From positions 1 through 51,511 of the forward strand of contig WGEY01000038.1 in NCBI GenBank assembly GCA_015492495.1: DNA of 51,511 nucleotides, read 5' to 3'. This stretch comes from Deltaproteobacteria bacterium. GTDB taxonomy: Bacteria > Desulfobacterota > GWC2-55-46 > DRQE01. Numbering within the stretch: position 1 is the first letter of the stretch; each line of letters opens with the position of its first letter. The position numbers and the translations under genes were made by a program. Positions 46,088 to 51,511 of the stretch are shown piece after piece. The notes below the pieces were generated by a model that was not told the origin of the DNA, ran no database searches, and worked only from the letters and a program-made list of their open reading frames with translations.

Positions 46088-48736
46088 TCACAGGTCGACG
46101 CCGGGTCCTACCACGGATATGACGTAACGGTCCAGTGTTATGTACTTTCTTGCGGCCTCAAGCACATCCTCTGCGGTGACCTTTTCTATCTCCTCTGCGT
46201 ACCTCCTGTAGAGGTCGTAGCCGAGCCCCAGAAGTTCGTTTGTGGCCATGTCCGATGCCTGGCTCGAGACCTCCTGAAGCCCCATCTCGTAGTTGCCTAT
46301 GAGCGCGTTCTTTGCCATGCGCAGCTCCTCCTCGGTGACCTTCTCGGTTCTTATTCTTTCCAGTTCCTTCAGTATGCTTCCTATGGCCCTGTCCTTCTTT
46401 TCGGGGGCGCACCCGATGTACACCCCGAAGACCCCCGGCTCTACCCCGGGCCTTGTGAAGGCGCTTACCGCGTAGGCAAGGCTTTGTTTGTCCCTCAGCT
46501 CGACGAACAATCTTCCGCCGTGTGCGCTCAGGACCCTGGTAAGTACGCGCATTGCATAGAGGTCCTTGTCCGTGATCCTCGGCCCGAGGAATCCTATGCC
46601 GATGTGGGTCTGGGCCTTGTCCTCCCTGGCCCCCGTCCTTATCACTTCACTAGGCCCTTCTTCAGCCGTAGGTACGGGCAGCTCCATGGCCTTACGGTCG
46701 AATTCTCCGAACGCCTTCCTGACCTGCTCTATCACAGAGCCTGTGTTTATATCGCCGACTATGGAAAGCACCATGCGTTCCGGCACAAAGATCCTCTGAT
46801 AGTGTCTCCTCAGGTCCTCGACCGTAAAGGCGGATATGGTCTTTTCGGTGCCGTTCACCGGCATGCCGTAGGGGTGTGTCTTGTAGAGCTTTTTGTTGAG
46901 GAGCTTGAAGGTGTAGCCGGGCAGGTAATCCTTTTCCCGCCTTATCGCAGCTAAGATATCCTTCCTGAGCCTCTCCATCTCCTCCTCGGGGAAGCTCGGG
47001 TTCATCACAACGTCAGCGAACAGATCGAGACCCCTGTCAAAGAACCTCGAAAGAAACTTGGCTGACACGCCAGCCGAGTTCTTTCCGGAAAAGCCGCTTA
47101 TGCTTCCGGCCATGCCCTCGACCTCCCTGGCAAGCTCTTCCCTTGTTCTTTTATGCGTGCCGCGCGTAAGCATTCCAGCGGTAAACGCGCCTATTCCGTT
47201 TGTGGCGCTGGTCTCGACCCTGAGTCCGCCAGGAAACGTAGCATACAGGGCGACCGTTTGGTTCGAGTGATCCTCCTTGACCAGCAGCGTTATCCCGTTT
47301 TCGAGTTTGACCTTTGTTACATCGCTGGTCCTGGCCTTCTTCTTATAGCGCCTGCGTGCCTTCTTTTCGGCCTTTTTTACAGCCATGGCAAGGATCTTTC
47401 CGTTTACGATCCCTTTCTGCCCCTGGGGGACCACCACGGCGAGTGTCATGTTTCCTGAAACAAGGTATCTTCCTACTACATCCTTTATGTCGTCCGGCGT
47501 GACGCTCCTTATGCCATCTATGTACCTTTTTTCGTAGGCGAGGTCACCGGAGACCGTCTCGTAGTAGCCTAACTGGCGGGCCTTGCCCTGCATGGTCTCC
47601 CTTGCATAGATGAAATCACTCTCTAGCGAAGTCTTGGCCCGTTCTAGCTCGTCGGGGCCCACCCCTTCGATCGAGAGCCTTACGAGTTCGTCGGTTATCT
47701 CCCTTGTTGTCTTCTTGGCCTTCTCTGCATCGAGTGTGGTCAATATGAGGAAGAGGCCCGGATCCTTCGGGGTCATTGCATAGGAGGAGACGGAGTAGAC
47801 GAGCTCGTTTTCCATCTTGAGCCTCCTGTAGAGCCTCGATGTGACCCCGCCTCCGAGAATGTTTGCAAGCACGTCCAACGCATACGTGTCCTCGCTCTTG
47901 AGCTCCGGTATGTGGAAGGCCATGGCCATATGCGTCTGGCTTACGGACTGCGGCGTGATGACGGTCCTGATGGAGGTCTGCCTGGGCTCGGCCGGCCTCG
48001 ACACATGCGGGTCGGGGCGCCTTTCGAAGCCGGCGAATGATTCTCTTATGGCATCAAGGGCCTTTTCCGTATCAAAGTCGCCCACAACCACCAGCGTCAT
48101 GTTGTTGGGGATGTACCATCGTTTGAAGAAATCGAGGATCTTTTCTCTGGTAAGTCCCTTTACGGTGTCCTCGTAGCCTATCACGGGTCTTCTGTACGGG
48201 TGGCTCGTGTACGCTGTGGAGAAGACCGTCTTGTAGAGCTTTCTTGCGGGGCTGTCTTCGCCCATCCTGAGCTCCTCGTGCACCACCTCAAGCTCCTTTT
48301 CGAGCTCGACAGGGTCGAACGACGAGCGCTGGATGGCGTCGCTCATGATATCGAGTCCCGTGGAGAAGTACCTGCTCGCAACCGCGAGGTGGTAGACCGT
48401 GTTGTCGAAGGATGTATACGCGTTTATGTAACCGCCTGCAGCGTTTATCTCCCTTGCGATCTGCCCCACGCCCCTTTTATCGGTGCCCTTGAAGAGCATG
48501 TGCTCGAAGACGTGTGCTATGCCTGCCTCGTCATCCCTTTCATCGGCGCTGCCGACCCTTACCCACATCTGGAAGGCGACCACAGGGGCCGAGTGGTCCT
48601 CCTCGAGTATTACTGTAAGCCCGTTGTCGAGGGTGTGCTTGGTTATTTTTCTCTGCCCGGCATACAGCGGTGCGGCGATGAGAATTAGGAGTACGAGAGC
48701 TACAGGTACAAAGACCTTGCGGTGAAAGGGTGTCAT
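46088..48736 (-). CDS. Periplasmic M16 zinc peptidase, two-domain
   Basis: The protein is about 882 residues with a signal peptide (FVPVALVLLILIAAPLYA). The first M16 unit has the inverted zinc motif HVFEH (about residues 75-79) with downstream LEVVHEELRM providing the third ligand. The second unit, from about residue 490 (LENGITLLVKEDHSNQTVALY), has the fold but GAFTAGMLTRGTHK in place of HxxEH, so it should be inactive and structural, as in pitrilysin-type pairs. A basic linker (KKAEKKARRRYKKKAR) separates the two. The ATG at 48736 sits seven bases after GGAGG; the ATG at 48739 is also possible. It probably degrades peptides in the periplasm. It is a single gene between two divergent or convergent plus-strand units. 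Confidence 0.92.
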   Translation of the reverse strand: MTPFHRKVFVPVALVLLILIAAPLYAGQRKITKHTLDNGLTVILEEDHSAPVVAFQMWVRVGSADERDDEAGIAHVFEHMLFKGTDKRGVGQIAREINAAGGYINAYTSFDNTVYHLAVASRYFSTGLDIMSDAIQRSSFDPVELEKELEVVHEELRMGEDSPARKLYKTVFSTAYTSHPYRRPVIGYEDTVKGLTREKILDFFKRWYIPNNMTLVVVGDFDTEKALDAIRESFAGFERRPDPHVSRPAEPRQTSIRTVITPQSVSQTHMAMAFHIPELKSEDTYALDVLANILGGGVTSRLYRRLKMENELVYSVSSYAMTPKDPGLFLILTTLDAEKAKKTTREITDELVRLSIEGVGPDELERAKTSLESDFIYARETMQGKARQLGYYETVSGDLAYEKRYIDGIRSVTPDDIKDVVGRYLVSGNMTLAVVVPQGQKGIVNGKILAMAVKKAEKKARRRYKKKARTSDVTKVKLENGITLLVKEDHSNQTVALYATFPGGLRVETSATNGIGAFTAGMLTRGTHKRTREELAREVEGMAGSISGFSGKNSAGVSAKFLSRFFDRGLDLFADVVMNPSFPEEEMERLRKDILAAIRREKDYLPGYTFKLLNKKLYKTHPYGMPVNGTEKTISAFTVEDLRRHYQRIFVPERMVLSIVGDINTGSVIEQVRKAFGEFDRKAMELPVPTAEEGPSEVIRTGAREDKAQTHIGIGFLGPRITDKDLYAMRVLTRVLSAHGGRLFVELRDKQSLAYAVSAFTRPGVEPGVFGVYIGCAPEKKDRAIGSILKELERIRTEKVTEEELRMAKNALIGNYEMGLQEVSSQASDMATNELLGLGYDLYRRYAEEIEKVTAEDVLEAARKYITLDRYVISVVGPGVDL

Positions 48737-48758
48737 CATTTAACCTCCAGTATCGTCA

Positions 48759-48905
48759 TGAATATGCATCGTGAGCGCATTTGCCTAAAGCTTGCTTCAG
48801 GTGGTGCAAGCGAAATGCAATCGAAGAACTTCCTTGTACGAGGAAGATTCTCCGAGTCCACTGCAGGGGGCTTTGAAACATCTGCAACGGATGCATTCCC
48901 GCAGA
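48759..48905 (+). repeat. Extragenic palindromic repeat, copy 7 (long form)
   Basis: It begins TGAATATGCATCGTGAGCGC (48759) and has GCAAGCGAAATGCAATCG near 48808, TTCCTTGTACGAGG near 48830 and the core GAGTCCACTGCAGGGGGC then TTTGAAAC (48854-48879). These blocks occur in the same order at 30967-31111. It lies just upstream of the M16 gene and could be within its leader on the minus strand. Confidence 0.6.
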
Positions 48906-49071
48906 CAGCGAAAGGGGCTGCAATCCGAACCTTAAACCGTAAGAAGAAAGAGGGACCCCCTGTTGCGTGGTTCCCTGTCGTTGATCAAATGCTCCCCGAT
49001 ACTACACCAGGATATCTCAGATGGGGTTCTTTTTCAACTGCTCTTGTTCGCGCCCTGGACTGTCAACCGCC
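48906..49071. other. Gap before pncA
   Basis: No gene is seen here. It joins the repeat copy to the pncA promoter. An open frame starting at 48722 that runs through it has no protein-like character. Confidence 0.4.
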
Positions 49072-49099
49072 TTGACACCTTATCCACGGCTGGTATTCT
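49072..49099 (+). promoter_or_regulatory. Sigma70-type promoter of pncA
   Basis: TTGACA (49072-49077) and TATTCT (49094-49099) are 16 bases apart. Transcription would begin near 49106, too close to the ATG at 49108 for a leader with a ribosome binding site. This favours the GTG at 49120 as the start of pncA. Confidence 0.6.
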
Positions 49100-49119
49100 T
49101 AGAAGGGATGGAGGAGATC

Positions 49120-49710
49120 GTGAAAGAGAGAGCCGCATTGATAATCGTGGATGTTCAGAACGACTTCTGTCCCGGGGGGGCGCTCGCCGTACCAAGGGGT
49201 GACGAGGTGGTGGGTGTACTGAACGGTTACATAGAGGCGTTCAGTTCACGTGGCTATCCGGTGCTGGTATCCAGGGACTTCCATCCCCGGGAGACAGGCC
49301 ACTTCAAGGGTCACGGCGGTCGGTGGCCGCCGCACTGTGTCCAGGGCACCGGGGGGGCCGAGTTCCATCCGGGCCTGAGGCTGCCTGAAGACGTCATCAT
49401 AATCACCAAGGGCGACAAGCCGGACGAGGATGCCTACTCTGCCTTTCAGGGCCGTGACAGCCGTGGCAGAACCCTTTGCAAGGTGCTGGAGGAGGAAGGC
49501 ATAGGACACGTCTTCGTAGGCGGACTCGCAACCGACTACTGTGTCAAGGAAACGGTCCTCGACGCGCTGAAAAACGGCCTCAAGGCCACCTTGCTCATCG
49601 ATGCCGTAAGGGGTGTGGATGTGAACCCCGGCGATTCGGAGAGGGCGGTTGAAGAGATGAAGAGGAATGGTGCGGACACGGTGACACTCGATGCGCTGCG
49701 TCTGCCTTGA
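49120..49710 (+). CDS. pncA: Nicotinamidase PncA
   Basis: PncA hydrolyses nicotinamide to nicotinate for NAD salvage. The catalytic triad is visible: Asp in IIVDVQNDF, Lys in IITKGDKPDEDAYS and Cys in GLATDYCVKETV. Metal-binding residues lie in SRDFHPRETGHF. The cysteine hydrolase (isochorismatase-like) fold and a length of about 196 residues fit. The GTG at 49120 is preferred over the ATG at 49108, because GGAGG lies five bases before it and the promoter predicts a start near 49106. An open frame from 49021 is too long. The gene stands alone. The 180 bases after it show no feature beyond a CTGCTGCAAGGCAAGGGG stretch vaguely like the repeat family. Confidence 0.9.
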   Translation: MKERAALIIVDVQNDFCPGGALAVPRGDEVVGVLNGYIEAFSSRGYPVLVSRDFHPRETGHFKGHGGRWPPHCVQGTGGAEFHPGLRLPEDVIIITKGDKPDEDAYSAFQGRDSRGRTLCKVLEEEGIGHVFVGGLATDYCVKETVLDALKNGLKATLLIDAVRGVDVNPGDSERAVEEMKRNGADTVTLDALRLP

Positions 49711-49888
49711 AGGCCGGCAGGGGAAGGGACAGCCGGCCTTATCGGTGTTTGCTGCTTTTGCATACCGATACCGCTACTCAGTGGGTCTGCTGCAAGGCAA
49801 GGGGCCTGCAAGCTTGTTTTGATGCGACTGGATACTTCATGATCCGCGGCAACGATAACGGTCCCTGTCCTGTAAGGTATATCAACGG

Positions 49889-50528
49889 TTACAGGCTGCT
49901 TTCGAAGAAAACGTCCAGCCGGTCTTCCTTAATGGCCGCGTGCAACACCCTTGTTGCAGTACGTTTGCGCGGCCCGAAGAATTGCTGGTGGAGCACGAAC
50001 ACCGGGGCGATACAGACGGCGAGCAGCGCAAGCCGCCATTCTATCCAGAAGATCATTGCACAGTAGAAGATCATTGTGAAGGTGTGCGACGCGATGTCCA
50101 GCGGGGTCTCTATGACCAGGTTCTTTACGTCGTTCACATCACCGTACAACCGCGCAAGGAGATCCCCTTTTGACGGTCTGCCACACCGGGAAACGATACG
50201 TAGAGAAGATGGCTGAACAGGTGGGAGCGCAGGCGCCTGGCGAAGCGAAGGCCGGTCCAGCGGGAAAGAAGCCCCTCTGCCGAGTGAAGGCCATGGTTCA
50301 ATAAAACCATGATCGCAAAGATGATTATGGCACCGTAGACCTATTGAACTTCCTTTCCTGGGTGAGGTCGAAAGGGGTCCCTATGAGCCATATCAAGGCG
50401 GTGTTGGTAATAGCTATACCGAGGACGGCCGCCACGGTCACGGAGAGAAGGTGCAGATCCGGCCTGAGGTGGATGAAGAACCGCCCGTACATGCGGTGCA
50501 TGGTGCTGAGCTTCTGTGCGAGTTCCAT
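49889..50528 (-). pseudogene. Decayed ABC exporter membrane domain
   Basis: Minus-strand reading gives pieces of one ABC-exporter transmembrane domain in three frames. From about 50528 it reads MHRMYGRFFIHLRPDLHLL and on to LIWLIGTPFDLTQER. After a frame change near 50343 comes VYGAIIIFAIMVLLNHG and FARRLRSHLFSHLLYVSFP. After a second change near 50175 comes LLARLYGDVNDVKNLVIETP and FTMIFYCAMIFWIEWRLALL. The last piece stops at 49889 with no nucleotide-binding domain. At least two frameshifts and a missing C-terminus mark it as a dead gene, of the MsbA-like lipid or peptide exporter type. Sequencing error could explain one frameshift but not the lost domain. Confidence 0.7.
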
Positions 50529-50787
50529 ATGGAGCATCCTGTGCGGTCCTTGTGGTAGATGGAGCCTCTGCCACCGATGCATGGTATTGAATGAGTGTAG
50601 TCCCGGAAGTAGTGGCCTGCCGCTGTAAAACCCGGTAGTGACGGTAAGCAGGTAAGTGTACCTGAAAAAACCCTTCTCACGGGCAGACTCTATCTGCTCG
50701 TGATGTTTGCGCGGCATCGGGCTGGTGTGGTTGCTTGATCTCCTGTGGCAGCGTAATACGCCTTTGGGCATGCGTCACGAGGCTTGC

Positions 50788-50961
50788 TCATGACGCCTCG
50801 GTTTCGGCTGTGTAGCACTCCAGTGCCGTGGGCTTGGGGGGCGCATCGGCCACCAGCCGCGCCTCTACGCCGCAGCAGTATTCACTGTACATGTTGTCAG
50901 GCCTCCTGTAAGCCTCCCACCTCCTGTTGCACCTTTCGCAGTGAAATTCGTAAAGCGGCAT
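50788..50961 (-). CDS. FmdB-type zinc ribbon protein
   Basis: This is a 57-residue protein. MPLYEFHCERCNRRWEA is the standard start of the FmdB/putative regulatory zinc-ribbon family, with the first cysteine pair CxxC. The second pair is unusual: SEYCCGVEARL, with adjacent cysteines rather than CPxC. The tail is short. The ATG at 50961 has GGGAGG nine bases upstream, so it is preferred over the longer frame from 51027. Family function is poorly defined; some members are near amidase genes. It stands alone next to the pseudogene. Confidence 0.7.
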   Translation of the reverse strand: MPLYEFHCERCNRRWEAYRRPDNMYSEYCCGVEARLVADAPPKPTALECYTAETEAS

Positions 50962-51432
50962 GGATATCAGCCTCCCTTCGTTGAGTGTCGATGATGCGTA
51001 GAAATATAAATGCATAATCCATGCCACAAATTTGGATGTTATATAACCTCTTGTTTTTTCACTAGAATTTTTACAAGTGCACCTTTATGCACTGGTGCGG
51101 CGGTGTAGGTGTAAAGAAAACCGACACCGGCATGTTTACGGTGTTTTGCGAAAAATCTTGATAAAACAATCGGTTAGGCATATCGGGGTGGTAGTGTGGA
51201 GCGGGCCGGCAGCAGAAAAAAGTTCCGGGGTTGCTTCTCGTGGACGGTACGGACTGCTCCTGGCCTCATCAGGCGCTCGAGGTGTCGGAATTTTTTGCAC
51301 TTTGTGGCCGTAGCATAATCACCAATAAAATCAAGATGTTGCAAAATCCGTCGGCTTGGTATGGGATTTGCGTTATAGAAATGACCGGATTGAACCCAAA
51401 TTATGCGCGAATGCAGTGATTATAAAAACAAA
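50962..51432. other. A+T-richer noncoding right end
   Basis: No gene is supported in this stretch. Base composition shifts toward A+T compared with the rest of the window. A small hairpin AGTGCA/TGCACT lies near 51075-51092. The change in composition, the pseudogene to the left and the inverted repeat to the right suggest an acquired or mobile region. Confidence 0.4.
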
Positions 51433-51496
51433 AGTGCCTCCAACTATAGTAAAATAAGGGTGTTTTCAGGACCTTAAAAACTATAGAGGAGGCACT
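51433..51496. repeat. Inverted repeat enclosing a Shine-Dalgarno site
   Basis: AGTGCCTCCAACTATAG (51433-51449) is the reverse complement, with one or two mismatches, of CTATAGAGGAGGCACT (51481-51496). The right arm contains AGGAGG (51487-51492), the ribosome binding site of the gene starting at 51503. A transcript entering from the left would fold and hide that site, while one starting between the arms would not. Confidence 0.6.
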
Positions 51497-51502
51497 ATTC
51501 AA

Positions 51503-51511
51503 GTGAAAAAG
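51503..51511 (+). CDS. Start of a gene leaving the window
   Basis: GTG at 51503 followed by two lysine codons lies 10 bases after a strong AGGAGG. Only three codons are in the window, so the product cannot be told. The inverted repeat in front is of the kind found at ends of insertion sequences, so a transposase is a reasonable guess but no more. Confidence 0.35.

Noticed and set aside
16709-48905. CRISPR interpretation of the repeated blocks
   Set aside because: Copies are dispersed, diverged and kilobases apart, without regular spacers or cas genes.
50770-50815. Terminator after the FmdB-type gene (GCGTC/GACGC and GAGGC/GCCTC pairings)
   Set aside because: The pairings overlap each other and no T run follows on the minus strand.

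Overview
The window is a GC-rich chromosomal segment from a Gram-negative, probably anaerobic or respiratory bacterium. It carries periplasmic multihaem c-type cytochromes, a complete system II cytochrome c maturation set, a complete Rnf complex, an NtrY/NtrX-type pair with two sigma54 activators, several lipoproteins and a periplasmic M16 protease. Codon use is unusual for GC-rich DNA, with very frequent AGG (Arg) and ATA (Ile). The S-adenosylmethionine synthetase is of the archaeal type. A Desulfobacterota- or Nitrospirota-like lineage fits, but this is inference from gene content, not a phylogenetic result. No rRNA, tRNA or CRISPR array was recognised.

Layout, left to right. 1-4760: two multihaem cytochromes (the first cut by the left edge), a YVTN beta-propeller protein, a convergent methyltransferase gene with a lipoprotein-like leader, and a structured noncoding stretch. 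4850-11950: tilS, gamma-carbonic anhydrase-like protein, Ppx/GppA, guaB, guaA, a LOG-family protein and a small ribbon-helix-helix-like protein. 12100-14900: a lipoprotein form of SppA and a membrane glycosyltransferase. 15000-20540: rnfCDGEAB behind a promoter whose spacer is a perfect palindrome. 20800-26050: PCYCGC-motif lipoprotein, TPR protein, ResB, CcsA/ResC, ResA/TlpA, CcdA and a glutaredoxin-like protein, the set that would make the cytochromes at the left edge. 26190-32880: a candidate RNA, a DUF4390-type protein, an NtrY-like kinase and two NtrC-family activators. 32900-38200: yebC, ruvC, ruvA, ruvB, queH and the archaeal-type MAT gene. 38240-44700: DksA/TraR-type protein, radical SAM protein, Nudix hydrolase, purL, purF and a lipoprotein. 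45000-49700: THEP1-type NTPase, a membrane protein, an M16 protease on the minus strand and pncA. 49890-51511: a decayed ABC exporter gene, a FmdB-type zinc ribbon, and an A+T-richer end with an inverted repeat around the ribosome binding site of a gene that leaves the window.

Genes that work together: guaB/guaA/purL/purF (purines); rnf (ferredoxin:NAD oxidoreductase coupled to an ion gradient); ResB/CcsA/ResA/CcdA with the cytochromes (haem attachment and periplasmic thiol redox); ruvCAB (Holliday junction processing).

The most interesting non-gene signals are a dispersed family of extragenic palindromic repeats with a CTGCAG centre, found in many of the long gaps, some inside operons; a leader terminator hairpin between a promoter and the seven-haem cytochrome; the palindrome in the rnf promoter; and the Shine-Dalgarno-sequestering inverted repeat at the right edge. 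Several genes start with TTG, including four consecutive rnf genes.
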